This document shows positions 50,809-62,357 of a stretch of 64,000 bases of DNA, piece by piece. Both the position numbers and the translations under genes were made by a program. The notes under the pieces were generated by a model. That model saw only the letters and a program-made list of their open reading frames with translations. It was not told the origin of the DNA and searched no databases. The stretch comes from an uncultured SAR116 cluster alpha proteobacterium (lineage in GTDB: Bacteria; Pseudomonadota; Alphaproteobacteria; Puniceispirillales; Puniceispirillaceae): positions 43,494 to 107,493 of the forward strand of contig CABXZZ010000001.1 in assembly GCA_902516825.1 (NCBI GenBank). Direction: 5' to 3'. The stretch's first letter is position 1. Each line of letters opens with the position of its first letter.

Positions 50809-51895
50809 TTGCGGTATCGTAGGCCTGCCTAATGTCGGAAAATCCACTTTATTTAACGCTCTTACAAAAACAGCAGCAGCAGAAGCAGCAAACTATCCAT
50901 TTTGCACCATTGAGCCAAATACTGGGCGCGTTGGGGTACCAGATGAGCGGTTAGAGCAATTAGCCCTTTTAGCAAAATCAGCACAAATATTACCAACACA
51001 GCTTGAGTTTGTTGATATTGCTGGACTCGTTAAGGGTGCTGCTCAAGGTGAAGGGCTTGGAAACAAATTTCTTGCCAATATTAGGGAAGTAGATGCCATC
51101 GCACATGTACTTAGATGTTTTTCTAGTGAGGACATCACTCATGTAGAAGGAGATATTAACCCAGCTAGAGATGCAGAAATCGTTCAGACCGAGCTTATGC
51201 TTGCAGATATTGAATCACTTGAAAAAAGGATGGTGAGCCTCACAAAAAAGAGCAGAGGAGGCGATAAGCAAGCTATGAGAGATCTTGCGCTAATGGAAAA
51301 AATATTTCAGCATCTCTCTGCAGGAAATCCAGCAAGAACTATATCTTTAACAGAAGATGAAGTTGTAAGAATGAATTTAATGCAACTTCTAACAGCTAAA
51401 CCAATATTATATGTGTGTAATGTTGCAGAGGAGGATGTAGTTAACGGTAACTCCTTTACCCGTTCTGTGTTTGATAAGGCTGAGGCAGAGAATTGCAATG
51501 CTGTAATTATATCTGCTGCCATTGAAGCTGAGATAGCCTCCCTTCCAGAGGAGGATGCAGGTGAGTTTCTAAGTGAATTAGGCCTTAGCGAAGCAGGTTT
51601 AGATAGAATGATAAAAGCAGGATATGCGTTATTGAACTTAACTACATTTTTTACTGTCGGACCAAAGGAAGCTCGTGCATGGACGGTACAAAAAGGAGCT
51701 AAAGCACCAGAAGCAGCAGGGGTAATACATACAGATTTTCAGCGCGGCTTTATTCGTGCGGAAACCATTGCATATTCTGATTATGTTGAGCATGGTGGCG
51801 AAGCTAGATGCAAGGATTATGGAAAATTTCGGATTGAAGGTGCTGACTATCTGGTTAAAGATGGTGATGTTTTTCATTTTAGATTTAACGTATAG
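50798..51895 (+). CDS. ychF: Redox-regulated ATPase YchF
   Basis: GIVGLPNVGKSTLFNALTKTAAAEAANYPFCTIEPNTG. Confidence 0.97.
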   Translation: MGFNCGIVGLPNVGKSTLFNALTKTAAAEAANYPFCTIEPNTGRVGVPDERLEQLALLAKSAQILPTQLEFVDIAGLVKGAAQGEGLGNKFLANIREVDAIAHVLRCFSSEDITHVEGDINPARDAEIVQTELMLADIESLEKRMVSLTKKSRGGDKQAMRDLALMEKIFQHLSAGNPARTISLTEDEVVRMNLMQLLTAKPILYVCNVAEEDVVNGNSFTRSVFDKAEAENCNAVIISAAIEAEIASLPEEDAGEFLSELGLSEAGLDRMIKAGYALLNLTTFFTVGPKEARAWTVQKGAKAPEAAGVIHTDFQRGFIRAETIAYSDYVEHGGEARCKDYGKFRIEGADYLVKDGDVFHFRFNV

Positions 51896-52009
51896 TTGCA
51901 AATCTGCGGCAAAATTATAATACAACTAAAAATCGAGAAACTTAGTAAATGTCAAAAAATGTTGGTGTGATTAAAACTACCTTTTTATAGCGCACCTCCA
52001 CTGCCCGCT

Positions 52010-52774
52010 TTAGGCTTTTTTTACATCTGCCCAGATAAATTTCATGGCGCCATAACTCATTCCAACCATTATCAGCAAGAATATCATCACTTTAACCCCT
52101 GTGCGTTTTCGCTTTTCCAAGCTAGGCTCTGCAGTCCAAGTAAGGAAATATACCAAATCACTAGCGATGGCAGAAACATCTGTCGGCGCGCCATCTGCGT
52201 AAGTCACATCTTCACCATAAATAGGCTGAGGCATAGCGATTAAATAGCCTGGGTAAGCAGCGTTATAATACATCCCATCTGGCACGTCTTTATCTTCAGG
52301 AGCATCTTTATAAGATGTTAGCAAGCTATACAGATAATCCGGTCCTTTTGCTCTTGCTTTAGTAATCAGTGACAAATCTGGGGGATAAGCGCCATTGTTG
52401 CCTGCACGTGCGGCAGCGTCATTTGGATAGGGCGATGGAAATCTATCTGCAGCGATACCAGGGCGTATAAACATTTCGCCCTCGTCATTAGGTCCGTCTT
52501 CCACATCATATTCTGCAGCAAAAGCTTTTATTTCGTCATCGTTATACCCAAGATCGGATAAGTTCCTAAACGCTATGTAATTGAGTGAATGACAAGAAGC
52601 GCAAATTTCCCGGTAGGCTTGAAATCCGCGCTGCATGGCCGCTTTATCCAAAGTGCCAAACGGACCGTTAAAGCTCCAATCCTTTTGCTTTAAGACAACA
52701 TCCCCAGACCCTGCGGCAATAGCATTACTTGCAAAGAGAGCACAGCTAAAAATAATAGCTTTGCACCATTTCAT
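52010..52774 (-). CDS. petC: Cytochrome c1
   Basis: CASCH heme motif, cytochrome c1 features, C-terminal TM. Confidence 0.95.
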   Translation of the reverse strand: MKWCKAIIFSCALFASNAIAAGSGDVVLKQKDWSFNGPFGTLDKAAMQRGFQAYREICASCHSLNYIAFRNLSDLGYNDDEIKAFAAEYDVEDGPNDEGEMFIRPGIAADRFPSPYPNDAAARAGNNGAYPPDLSLITKARAKGPDYLYSLLTSYKDAPEDKDVPDGMYYNAAYPGYLIAMPQPIYGEDVTYADGAPTDVSAIASDLVYFLTWTAEPSLEKRKRTGVKVMIFLLIMVGMSYGAMKFIWADVKKA

Positions 52775-54027
52775 CGCACCTTCTCCTTAACAGCAGACGC
52801 AACACCCGCCATAGCGTTACCTCCCAACACCGATTTAGACAACGATTGAGGCAACGGTCTAGGCGTTTCTATTACCGACAATAATGGGAGAATGGCAAGA
52901 AAATGGAGGAAGTACCAAGCGGTTGCCACCCTTGATAAAACAACATAAATTCCTTCAGCGGGCATACCACCAAGATAACCAAGAGCAATACAATCAACTA
53001 CAAAAACCCAAAAGAAAATTCTAAAGATAGGGCGGAAGTTGCCTGAACGAATCGGAGATCTATCCAGCCACGGTAGAATAAATAATACAGCAATCGCTCC
53101 AAACATGGCTACCACTCCACCGAGCTTATCGGGGACAGCGCGCAGGATTGCATAAAATGGCAGGAAATACCATTCTGGCACAATGTGCGCAGGCGTTTGC
53201 ATTGGATTTGCAGGAATATAATTATCTGGATGCCCCATGAAGTTTGGAAAGAAAAATATAGCTGCGGCAAATAAGGTCAAAAAGATAGAAAGACCAAAGA
53301 AATCCTTTATTGTGTAGTAAGGATGAAACGGAACAGTATCTTGTGGGCCACTAGGGTCTATACCAATCGGGTTATTAGAGCCAAAGCGATGCAATGCCAC
53401 AAGGTGAAGAATAACAACGCCAACAATAAGAAATGGCATTAAATAGTGTAAAGCAAAAAATCTATTTAAAGTTGGATTATCAACAGAAAATCCTCCCCAG
53501 AGTAGCGTTACTATTGAATCACCAACCAATGGAATAGCTGAAAATAAATTGGTAATCACTGTTGCACCCCAAAAACTCATTTGCCCCCATGGTAATACGT
53601 AGCCCATAAACGCTGTTGCCATCATCAACAGAAGGATAAGAACGCCTAAAATCCACAATAACTCTCTTGGAGCTTTGTATGAACCGTAATATAACCCCCT
53701 AAAAATATGAATAAATACAACTATAAAGAAGAAACTTGCTCCATTCATATGAATGTAACGAAGCAGCCATCCATGATTAACATCACGCATAATTCTCTCA
53801 ACAGACTGAAATGCGTAATCAACATGCGGCGTATAACTCATCGCCAAGACAATGCCCGTTACGATCATAATCACTAAAGATATTCCAGCAAGCGAACCAA
53901 AATTCCAGAAATAGTTCAAATTTTTAGGTGTTGGATATTCATTAAGCTCATGGTCCATAAACGTGAAAATGGGGAGCCTGTGATCAATCCAACGGACGAC
54001 AGGGTTTGAAAATTTATCTGCTGACAT
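52771..54027 (-). CDS. petB: Cytochrome b
   Basis: Cytochrome b features ([35 protein letters not shown]). Confidence 0.97.
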   Translation of the reverse strand: MSADKFSNPVVRWIDHRLPIFTFMDHELNEYPTPKNLNYFWNFGSLAGISLVIMIVTGIVLAMSYTPHVDYAFQSVERIMRDVNHGWLLRYIHMNGASFFFIVVFIHIFRGLYYGSYKAPRELLWILGVLILLLMMATAFMGYVLPWGQMSFWGATVITNLFSAIPLVGDSIVTLLWGGFSVDNPTLNRFFALHYLMPFLIVGVVILHLVALHRFGSNNPIGIDPSGPQDTVPFHPYYTIKDFFGLSIFLTLFAAAIFFFPNFMGHPDNYIPANPMQTPAHIVPEWYFLPFYAILRAVPDKLGGVVAMFGAIAVLFILPWLDRSPIRSGNFRPIFRIFFWVFVVDCIALGYLGGMPAEGIYVVLSRVATAWYFLHFLAILPLLSVIETPRPLPQSLSKSVLGGNAMAGVASAVKEKVR

Positions 54028-54048
54028 AAATCTATTCCTTATATGAGA

Positions 54049-54603
54049 TTAGCCAATTTTAATGACTGCATCTGATGCAAATTGATAGGGAGGGATTTCC
54101 AAATTCAGGGGTGCCGGCCCTTTTCTTATTCTACCAGAGCTATCATAGTGAGAGCCGTGACAAGGACAAAACCAGCCATCATATTCTCCTTTGACATCTC
54201 CACTCTTCTGCCCAAGAGGAACGCACCCAAGATGCGTACAAACACCAAGCATAACCAAAAATTGTGGGTTTGTTACACGCTCGTCATCAGTTTGAGGGTC
54301 TTTCAAATCAGATAACTGAACCGACTGTGCGGAAGTAATTTCAGTTTCAGTTCTATGTCTGATGAAAACTGGTTTTCCGCGCCATTTGACAGTGATAGAC
54401 TGTCCCATCTCAATTTTTGATATATCGACTTCAATAGAAGCGAGCGCCAATGTGTCGGCCGCTGGATTCATTTGATCTATTAATGGCCAAGCCACCGAAG
54501 CTAGGCCGATGCCTGCCATCGCATAACTCGCGACAACTATAAAATCACGTCGACCCTTATTGGGCGAACCATCACCTTGTTTCAATGTCTGTATTTTTGC
54601 CAT
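54049..54603 (-). CDS. petA: Ubiquinol-cytochrome c reductase iron-sulfur subunit (Rieske)
   Basis: CTHLGCVPLG and CPCHGSHYD; ATG at 54603. Confidence 0.96.
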   Translation of the reverse strand: MAKIQTLKQGDGSPNKGRRDFIVVASYAMAGIGLASVAWPLIDQMNPAADTLALASIEVDISKIEMGQSITVKWRGKPVFIRHRTETEITSAQSVQLSDLKDPQTDDERVTNPQFLVMLGVCTHLGCVPLGQKSGDVKGEYDGWFCPCHGSHYDSSGRIRKGPAPLNLEIPPYQFASDAVIKIG

Positions 54604-54795
54604 CTTCCCCTCACCACACATCAACAATTGGGCGACCAAATATATTTTTATGACTGTTATAACTTTATGATAATGAACTTAGGGCGATATTAGCCGAAAG
54701 CACACAAAATTCCATAGTATACTCCCCGAAAACAGCTCCAAATGCTAATGTTTTTCCCCAGATGGAACAATTTGTCGCAAGCGTACGAGTTTAGA

Positions 54796-55644
54796 TTAGG
54801 GCCAGCGAACTCTTGGCGGCAAACTCATCAAAATAGCCTCAATATTTCCCCCTGTTTTTAGTCCAAAAAGTGTCCCACGATCGTAAAGTAAATTGAATTC
54901 AACATATCTTCCGCGACAAATTTCTTGAAATTCACGGTCAGCTTCAGTCCAAGTACTATCTTTCGTCGCTCTTACGATTTTTGCGTAAGAATCCTTAAAT
55001 GCAAGGCCAATATCTTTGGTAAACTCAAAATCAGAATCCCAATTGCCACTATTCAGACTATCAAAAAAAATTCCTCCTGCACCACGAGGCTCATCGCGAT
55101 GTTTTAGGTAAAAATATTCATCGCACCATTTTTTATATTTTGGATAATAATCTTTATCATATTTATCGCATGCTTGCTTCATATCAGCATGAAACTTTTC
55201 AGCTTCTTTAATAGCGGGTCGAATAGGAGTTAAATCTCCACCACCGCCAAACCAAGATTTGCTGGTAACAATATAGCGTGTATTCATGTGTGCTGCAGGA
55301 ACAAATGGGTTTTGAGGATGCGCCACCACTGAAATACCGGCGGCCCAGAATTTACCGTTTTCGCTCGCTCCAGAGATTGAAGCTCTAAATTCTTCTGAAA
55401 ATTCACCAAAAACAACAGAAGTATTGACACCAACTTTTTCAAATATACGTCCATTCATAACACGCATTCTGCCACCACCACCGCCTTCTCTATTCCATTT
55501 TTTTTCATGAAAAGTACCCGCCGGTAAATCTGACAAACCCAATGCCCCTTCACCTTCAATCTTCTTAAATTCATTACAAATCTGATTCTGCAACTCTTGA
55601 AACCATCTCTTAGCCGATTCTTTTTTTTCGTCCAAACTATCCAT
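54796..55644 (-). CDS. hemF: Oxygen-dependent coproporphyrinogen III oxidase
   Basis: [49 protein letters not shown]. Confidence 0.97.
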   Translation of the reverse strand: MDSLDEKKESAKRWFQELQNQICNEFKKIEGEGALGLSDLPAGTFHEKKWNREGGGGGRMRVMNGRIFEKVGVNTSVVFGEFSEEFRASISGASENGKFWAAGISVVAHPQNPFVPAAHMNTRYIVTSKSWFGGGGDLTPIRPAIKEAEKFHADMKQACDKYDKDYYPKYKKWCDEYFYLKHRDEPRGAGGIFFDSLNSGNWDSDFEFTKDIGLAFKDSYAKIVRATKDSTWTEADREFQEICRGRYVEFNLLYDRGTLFGLKTGGNIEAILMSLPPRVRWP

Positions 55645-55767
55645 AGTCCTTTAAATTTCTTTGATAAGTTTCATATTGTTATTATCCAATGTTAATAAAT
55701 CCAAGCTCAAGCTTTTTAGCTCATTAATCTTATTAATAATAGGCAAAAAATAGAGTAAGAATAGGGC

Positions 55768-57024
55768 TCAATTTAGTTTGGGACTTTCAGGATGTATGAC
55801 CTCATTTATATTGTTCTTTATGTTTTTGGGCAAAAAATTAGTGTCTGACGGTATCTTAAAGTCATTCAAAACCCATATACGCTCTAGCTCAACTAGCTTC
55901 CTCCCCAATTGAGGCCCCGGCGTCCAGCCTAGTTGGATTAAATCTTCGCCTGAAACAGGGAATTTTTGTTTCTGAAACGCATCGATTTCTTTTAACAAAT
56001 TCTGCCCAAACATAAAACCTGTTCGAACAGAATAGATACGCGCCATATATTGAATGTCGTTCTCATGCCAATAGGCTATCTGTTTCCACTTCATGGTTGT
56101 AAGCCCTACAGCTTCAACCTCCGTGAGTCCTTTCATTAAGCGCTCAAAACGCCTTTGCTGCTGACGAGAGAATTGCATAAAGCTATAAAGCTTATTTTTA
56201 TTACAAATAGGTGTGATTGCGGCTAGCCTTGCTAGCCAATCCAATTGTAAAAAAGCCTTCTCCAACTGGTCAATTTTCAGGTTATCCAGCAAAAAATTAA
56301 AGCCAAACCCATGCCTGTCTAGTCCAATTTCGTGCGCAAGGTTAAGAGCCGCAATTGGAGTCTCTGCAGAAAGCAATTTTCTGAATTCGTCTGTAATTCT
56401 GTCTGCTGAGAGGGTGTTTAATTTGTGGCAATGCCTTTTGATTGCTTCGACATCACTTTTTGGAAGTGCAAACTCAGGCAGACAGGCAATAAAACGAAAT
56501 GCTCTTAAAATTCTAAGGTAGTCCTCTTCAATACGGGCATCCGCACTACCTATAAATTTAAGCTTTTTGCGCTTTATATCTAACGCGCCATTATACGGGT
56601 CGTATAGTATACCGTTATCTGTCAAATAGATCGCATTCATGGTGAAGTCACGTCTTTTGGCATCCACCAACCAATCTGTAGTTTCTTTCACCTCACTATG
56701 ACGACCGTCACTTTTAACATCAATACGCGTTTGAGTGATTTCAATAGATACATCATCCTGCAAAACCGTTATGGTGCCATATGCTAATCCAGTTTCATAG
56801 AATTTTAATTTTTGCTCAATCAATATGTTAATAAATTGGATTATCGGCATATTAATTGCCATATCAAAATCGTTTACCGGTTTTCTCATTAACCAGTCTC
56901 TAACGGCGCCACCAACAATACGAGCCTCCGAGCCATTTTCTCGGGCGATATTTTGAATTTTAGTAATCAAAGCCATCGCTTTTCCAACTGGAAAATCTGA
57001 CACAAAGTTTATTTTTTTGCTCAT
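55768..57024 (-). CDS. cca: CCA tRNA nucleotidyltransferase/poly(A) polymerase family
   Basis: ARIVGGAVRDWLMRKPVNDFDMAI; RRDFTMNAIYL. Confidence 0.92.
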   Translation of the reverse strand: MSKKINFVSDFPVGKAMALITKIQNIARENGSEARIVGGAVRDWLMRKPVNDFDMAINMPIIQFINILIEQKLKFYETGLAYGTITVLQDDVSIEITQTRIDVKSDGRHSEVKETTDWLVDAKRRDFTMNAIYLTDNGILYDPYNGALDIKRKKLKFIGSADARIEEDYLRILRAFRFIACLPEFALPKSDVEAIKRHCHKLNTLSADRITDEFRKLLSAETPIAALNLAHEIGLDRHGFGFNFLLDNLKIDQLEKAFLQLDWLARLAAITPICNKNKLYSFMQFSRQQQRRFERLMKGLTEVEAVGLTTMKWKQIAYWHENDIQYMARIYSVRTGFMFGQNLLKEIDAFQKQKFPVSGEDLIQLGWTPGPQLGRKLVELERIWVLNDFKIPSDTNFLPKNIKNNINEVIHPESPKLN

Positions 57025-57064
57025 TTGCGCCTAGCACCAAAATTCTGTTCGTGAACGAGCAAAT

Positions 57065-57352
57065 TTATCTGTCATCAGCATCTTTAGATTCAAACTCACC
57101 TTTTTTAATCCTGCCATCCTCTATTTCAGCCGGAGAATATTGTGTTTCCGGGGGCGCTCCCCTTAATTCAAAAATAGCAAATGAAAAAACGCTCACAATA
57201 ATACTGACCAAAAGGATCAAAATTATTCTATTTTTTTCGATAAACTTTCGAAACTTATTATCCTCTGACATCCTTACAGAGACTAAACGCAGCGATTCTA
57301 TAAGAATAATAGCAACCAAAATTGCACAAGCGATATATAAATATCGTTTCAT
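57065..57352 (-). CDS. Small TM protein (DUF6111-like)
   Basis: Two TM segments; position between cca and NUDIX genes. Confidence 0.6.
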   Translation of the reverse strand: MKRYLYIACAILVAIILIESLRLVSVRMSEDNKFRKFIEKNRIILILLVSIIVSVFSFAIFELRGAPPETQYSPAEIEDGRIKKGEFESKDADDR

Positions 57353-57366
57353 TTAATTGACCTTTT

Positions 57367-57942
57367 CTAATTTTTTGATGGCACTATAGCACAAAATTGT
57401 CTGAGAATGGCTGCTGTTGCGCCCCAAACTACAGGATTTGTATTTTTAATTTCCCAAAACGTTTTGCTACCCGTTTTTGTTTTATATACTGCTCTACAAT
57501 AACAGTTAGGATCAAGATATAATGATAACGGAGAAATTATTATTGACGCAACTTCTGCTGGATTACGAATGAGTTGTCGCATGGCTTGTCTGGGCGTTTT
57601 GGCAAGATAGCCTACTACTGGTGATATATAAAAGCCAGTTGATGTTGCAACTGGTGAAAGATACCCCAGAATATCAACTCCGCTTGATGTAAGCCCTATC
57701 TCCTCTCTCGCTTCCCGCAATGCCGCGTCAACAATAGATTTGTCCTGAGAATCAATTTTACCTCCAGGGAAGCTCATTTGACCTGCGTGTTCATTCAAAT
57801 GAGGTGCGCGTTTTGTGAGTAAAATTGAGGGTGCAACATCCTCTCCAACTATAAGGCACAAAACTGCGGCATGCCTCATACCTTCTCCAAATGCAGTGCC
57901 ATTCATCTTACTTGAAACGCCCAATTTAATCTGTTTTAACAT
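57367..57942 (-). CDS. NUDIX hydrolase (CoA pyrophosphatase-like)
   Basis: Nudix box GGKIDSQDKSIVDAALREAREEIGL. Confidence 0.92.
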   Translation of the reverse strand: MLKQIKLGVSSKMNGTAFGEGMRHAAVLCLIVGEDVAPSILLTKRAPHLNEHAGQMSFPGGKIDSQDKSIVDAALREAREEIGLTSSGVDILGYLSPVATSTGFYISPVVGYLAKTPRQAMRQLIRNPAEVASIIISPLSLYLDPNCYCRAVYKTKTGSKTFWEIKNTNPVVWGATAAILRQFCAIVPSKN

Positions 57943-58059
57943 CTATCTATTACTTCTTTGTCAAACTTTTAAAAAAAATAAAGTTGGAAACTAGTCCTAA
58001 GTCATATTCTGAACTAAAGACAATAAGTTGTTTTTTTAACGTTAAAAGATCCACTCTAA

Positions 58060-58533
58060 TTATACTTGCAAGACAACAAATTTATCGGCTGACCAAACAC
58101 CCATTTCGCCTTTTTTATTTCGTGTAACCATATCCATAAGTTGATAATATACAGGGCGACTTATTTTAGCAGTTAGACCATCATTTAGGCGTAAATAAGG
58201 CTTTTGTCTTTGTCTCTTATCTTTCTTAAAAAAAATTGGGTGGTCTGGGCCTGCAATAAAGTTTCTTTCCATATTATCAACCAGCTCTAATTTTGGTTTT
58301 TCTTTTTCCACATCATTTATTAAATTCAGGCTAACTATTATAAACGGAGCGTCTTCGACAGTTATCTCTCCTTTCTCGACGGGAGTTTTAAGCCAATATT
58401 TACCTTTTTCGTCTCTGGATAATACAGATGCAAATAATTTTATGATTGCTTGACGCTTTATCTCACTGCCTTGATGAAACCATCGACCATCAGACGCAAT
58501 GCGTATATCAAATTCTTCAAGTTTCTGTGGCAT
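58060..58533 (-). CDS. DUF1285 family protein
   Basis: DUF1285-like (FDIRIASDGRWFHQGSEIKR...LVKLFA-type), gene neighbourhood. Confidence 0.8.
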   Translation of the reverse strand: MPQKLEEFDIRIASDGRWFHQGSEIKRQAIIKLFASVLSRDEKGKYWLKTPVEKGEITVEDAPFIIVSLNLINDVEKEKPKLELVDNMERNFIAGPDHPIFFKKDKRQRQKPYLRLNDGLTAKISRPVYYQLMDMVTRNKKGEMGVWSADKFVVLQV

Positions 58534-59434
58534 GAAAATTTATTTCCACATCCCTTATCAAGATTATACCTCTTGATTGTTATTACTCACAAATCAATCT
58601 TTTACTAACAATTTTATGAAAAAATAGTTAAATTAAAAAAAGTAATAAAAACTTTTAAACTAAATGAACATAACCTAATTTATCCTCAAAGAAAGAACAC
58701 TTTTCAATTAAATTTTATAATGTAATAAGAAGGACCCAAATTCTTATTGAGAAGAGGTTTAACCTCTCATACCGTTATTCGAAAAAGCAGGTCAATTATT
58801 GCTTTACTGGGTTTAAGTCGTATTAGGTAAGCCTACGAAAAACATATTCATGTTACTCATAACCAGTTCAACGAAAAAGTTAAAATTGTCCCCATGCTGG
58901 CGGATATTTTTCGTATGGTAATTGCTTAGTTCACATTATTAAAAATAAAGGCAAGGAGGCAAAAGTTTTCTCAATATTATTCAAATTCGAAATGCTGCCT
59001 CGACCGATTGAAATCAAAAATATTAATTCTAAAATAATGTCAATTTTGAGTGTCATCAGTAATATTAGAAGATTGCAAATCTTGGACGAAATAGCAGTCG
59101 GGCGCGAAAATCAGTATCAGAATTGAAGTGTTTCGTTCTTGGGTAAAGTCATTCTGATTTATCTCAGCATTCAGGAAGATTTAGATGAGCTTATAATGTC
59201 AAACCTAGACGTGATAGCCAATTCCTATTTTATTTAGTTTAAAGTGTTGAAGTGCTCTAAATATTTAAGTTTTTAACAAAGATGTCTGCAAATCATTTCG
59301 GTATTGGAATAACGAACACTGACGATGGCTAATTGGTATGGTTTATTAATTTGAACTTTCATTTAGCGCTACTTTGAGGTAAATTAAAATGATATCCGCC
59401 GTGCCAGTTCGGATTACACCGTAAAGCTTATGCT

Positions 59435-60349
59435 ATGTATATTTACTTCCCCATTGCTGAAATTTCTCTGAACCTTTTCATAGTGATCGGCTTGGGGGGC
59501 TTTATCGGGTTTTTGTCAGGTTTATTTGGTGTTGGCGGTGGTTTTTTAATGACGCCACTGCTTATTTTCCTCGGAATTCCTGCACCCGTGGCTGTTGCAA
59601 CAGAAGCGAACCAGATTGTTGCCTCTTCTGTATCTGGAGTTATTGCCCATTGGCGGCGAAAAAATGTTGATTTCAAGATGGGTTCTATCCTATTGCTTGG
59701 AGGAATCGTTGGCTCATCTCTTGGCGTCTTGCTATTCGCGGTGCTAGAAAAAATTGGACAGCTTGATTTGGTAATCAAGCTGTCCTACTTATTTTTTCTC
59801 GGAATAATAGGTATTTTGATGCTTTGGGAGAGTATTCGAACTTACATAAGATCAAGAAAACCAGAATTTTATAGACGAAAATTACATGATCATAACTGGC
59901 TTCATGGTCTACCTTTGAAAATGCGTTTTAGACGCTCTAAGCTTTACATTAGTGCCCTTGTTCCCTTCTCTATAGCGGCTTTTGTTGGTGTGTTATCTGC
60001 CATCATGGGTGTTGGTGGTGGCTTTATTATGGTTCCGGCAATGATTTACCTACTTGGCATGCCAACATCAGTCGTAGTCGGAACCTCGTTATTTCAGATA
60101 ATTTTTGTAACGGCTAACGTAACCCTACTTCAATCGGTGCAAACCCAGACTGTTGATTTCCTGTTAGCAGTAACTCTTTTATTTGGCGCTGTTATTGGGG
60201 CTCAAATTGGGACACGATTCGGAGGAATGTTGCGCGGCGAGCAATTGCGCGGAATGCTAGCTCTAATTGTATTATTTGTTTGTATAAAAATTGGTTATGA
60301 GCTTGTTGTACCGCCATTAGACTTATTTTCAACAGAGATTTTAAAATGA
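59435..60349 (+). CDS. TauE/SafE family sulfite exporter-like permease
   Basis: Two repeats with GLFGVGGGFLMTPLLI and SAIMGVGGGFIMVPAMIYLLGMPT. Confidence 0.92.
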   Translation: MYIYFPIAEISLNLFIVIGLGGFIGFLSGLFGVGGGFLMTPLLIFLGIPAPVAVATEANQIVASSVSGVIAHWRRKNVDFKMGSILLLGGIVGSSLGVLLFAVLEKIGQLDLVIKLSYLFFLGIIGILMLWESIRTYIRSRKPEFYRRKLHDHNWLHGLPLKMRFRRSKLYISALVPFSIAAFVGVLSAIMGVGGGFIMVPAMIYLLGMPTSVVVGTSLFQIIFVTANVTLLQSVQTQTVDFLLAVTLLFGAVIGAQIGTRFGGMLRGEQLRGMLALIVLFVCIKIGYELVVPPLDLFSTEILK

Positions 60350-61146
60350 TCTTTGTTCGTTTCTCGTCAACTAATTTCATTATAAGCAGGATAGCGTATA
60401 TTTTTGTGTCAGCAATTTTTGTTAATCTGTTCTTTTGTTCAGCTAGTTATGCAAAATCAAATGCAATTGTAGCTGATTTATCACAATCAAACATTTCAAT
60501 AAACACAGACTTTAATGGCGCCTCATTATTACTGTTTGGATCAATATCAGGAGAACAAGGTGATGATATTATTGTTGTGATCAGCGGACCTTCATCAGAA
60601 GTAGTGACAAGGCAGAAATCTTATATGGGTGGCATTTGGGTAAATTCAAATTCTGTAAAATGGAAAAATGCGCCAAGCTATTATCAGATATTTACGACAA
60701 AGCCACTTTCTCAAATAGCATCTCGCGAAGTTTTGAAATCCTTAGCAATTGGTACAGAATTTTTAAATCTTCGATACGAATCTGCCGAAGACTTTGACAA
60801 TGATGACTATATCGAGTGGGCTGATGCGTTAGAACGTAATATGCATTCTGCTTCTCTTTGGAAAACCAATGAGACAACTGTTCAAGTAATGCGTGGCGCT
60901 CTTTTCAGAACACAAGTTTCTCTTCCTGCAAATATAACAACAGGTGATTACGAGGCGCGAATCATCCATTTTAGGCAGGGTAATTTTATAGCAGAGGAAA
61001 GAACTGCCATTGCCGTAAAAAAGGCAGGTTTTAGTGCTATAATTTATCATTTAGCGCACGACTATTCTATTTTCTATGGCATTTTTGCTGTTGTTTTTGC
61101 TGTTTTTGCTGGCTGGCTAGCTGCTGCAGTTTTTCCAAAACCTTAA
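60346..61146 (+). CDS. TIGR02186 family protein
   Basis: Signal peptide, VADLSQSNISINTDFNGASLLLFGSISG, C-terminal TM, downstream of TauE/SafE. Confidence 0.8.
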   Translation: MIFVRFSSTNFIISRIAYIFVSAIFVNLFFCSASYAKSNAIVADLSQSNISINTDFNGASLLLFGSISGEQGDDIIVVISGPSSEVVTRQKSYMGGIWVNSNSVKWKNAPSYYQIFTTKPLSQIASREVLKSLAIGTEFLNLRYESAEDFDNDDYIEWADALERNMHSASLWKTNETTVQVMRGALFRTQVSLPANITTGDYEARIIHFRQGNFIAEERTAIAVKKAGFSAIIYHLAHDYSIFYGIFAVVFAVFAGWLAAAVFPKP

Positions 61147-61232
61147 TCTGATCTTGATACTAATTGTAACAACAAGTTGCCATCTTTAACAAAAATTCGA
61201 TAAACTATTCAAAGGTTAATAAAAGGTGTTCT

Positions 61233-61709
61233 ATGCAAGACGAAACGAAAAATCGGTTCTTTTTGGTAGTCGTAGATGAAACAGAAGAACTCCATCAAGC
61301 TCTTCATTTTGCGTGTGCACGAGCAAAATCTATAGATGCTAACATCGCGCTCGTTTACGTGATTACACCAAATGATTTTGGTCATTGGGCAGGAGTAAAT
61401 GCCCTGATGCGCAAAGAAGCACGTGAGCAGGCTGAGGAAATTATTAAAACACACTCTGATTATGCGAATAGATTTATAGGGAAAACGCCACTCGTTTTTA
61501 TTCGAGAGGGTGAAACTACAGACCAGATATTGCAGCTAATCGAAGAAGAAACCCAAATCTGTCAATTAGTGCTCGGTGCAGATACAAAGTCAGAATCTGC
61601 TGGGCCTATTGTGAACTATATTACAGGTCGCGGCGCAGCAAGATGCAAAGTTCCAGTTGTAATAGTTCCTGATAGCTTATCAGATAGCCAGATAGAAGAC
61701 CTATGCTAA
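61233..61709 (+). CDS. Universal stress protein (UspA family)
   Basis: VVVDETEELHQALHFACARAKSIDANIALVYVI; LVLGADT. Confidence 0.85.
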   Translation: MQDETKNRFFLVVVDETEELHQALHFACARAKSIDANIALVYVITPNDFGHWAGVNALMRKEAREQAEEIIKTHSDYANRFIGKTPLVFIREGETTDQILQLIEEETQICQLVLGADTKSESAGPIVNYITGRGAARCKVPVVIVPDSLSDSQIEDLC

Positions 61710-61803
61710 AAACTAACTATTTTGAGATTCGATGCTTGACTAATCAATGGTAGCAACCCTATTTCAATTGATAACATTTAAATTTGTAAATGGGACCAAT
61801 TTA

Positions 61804-62316
61804 ATGCGCGCACTTTTTTTATTTTACATTCTTCTAACGGGTTTTATGATGACGCAAACACAAGCAGAGACAAATTCACAACTAATTCTGGAGACTAGCG
61901 CAGGACAGTTAAAAATTGACTTACTGCCTAAAATTGCACCAAATCATGTTGCGCGTATATCTGAGTTAGTTGAGTCTGGATTTTATAATGGGATAATATT
62001 TCATAGAGTCATTCCAGGGTTTATGGCGCAAACTGGAGATCCTGATGGGAACGGAACGGGAGGTTCCGGACAAAAGCTAGCTGCAGAATTTTCTGATTAT
62101 CCCTATCGTGAAGGTACAGTTGGAATGGCTAGAACGGCAAACCCCGATAGCGCAGACTCGCAGTTTTTTATCTGCTTTGATGGGTGTGGTCATCTGACTG
62201 GACAATACACCGTTTGGGGCCAGGTGGCAGAAGGTATGGATGTGGTCTACAACTTAGCAACGGGCCAGCCACCCAGTGAACCTGATGAGATTATTTCGGC
62301 CAAACTTGCAGACTGA
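61804..62316 (+). CDS. Periplasmic cyclophilin-type peptidyl-prolyl isomerase
   Basis: FYNGIIFHRVIPGFMAQTGDPDGNGTGGSG; N-terminal signal peptide from ATG 61804. Confidence 0.92.
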   Translation: MRALFLFYILLTGFMMTQTQAETNSQLILETSAGQLKIDLLPKIAPNHVARISELVESGFYNGIIFHRVIPGFMAQTGDPDGNGTGGSGQKLAAEFSDYPYREGTVGMARTANPDSADSQFFICFDGCGHLTGQYTVWGQVAEGMDVVYNLATGQPPSEPDEIISAKLAD

Positions 62317-62357
62317 CAACTGCAAGAAACAGCCAATTATTTATAACCAGTTATTTT

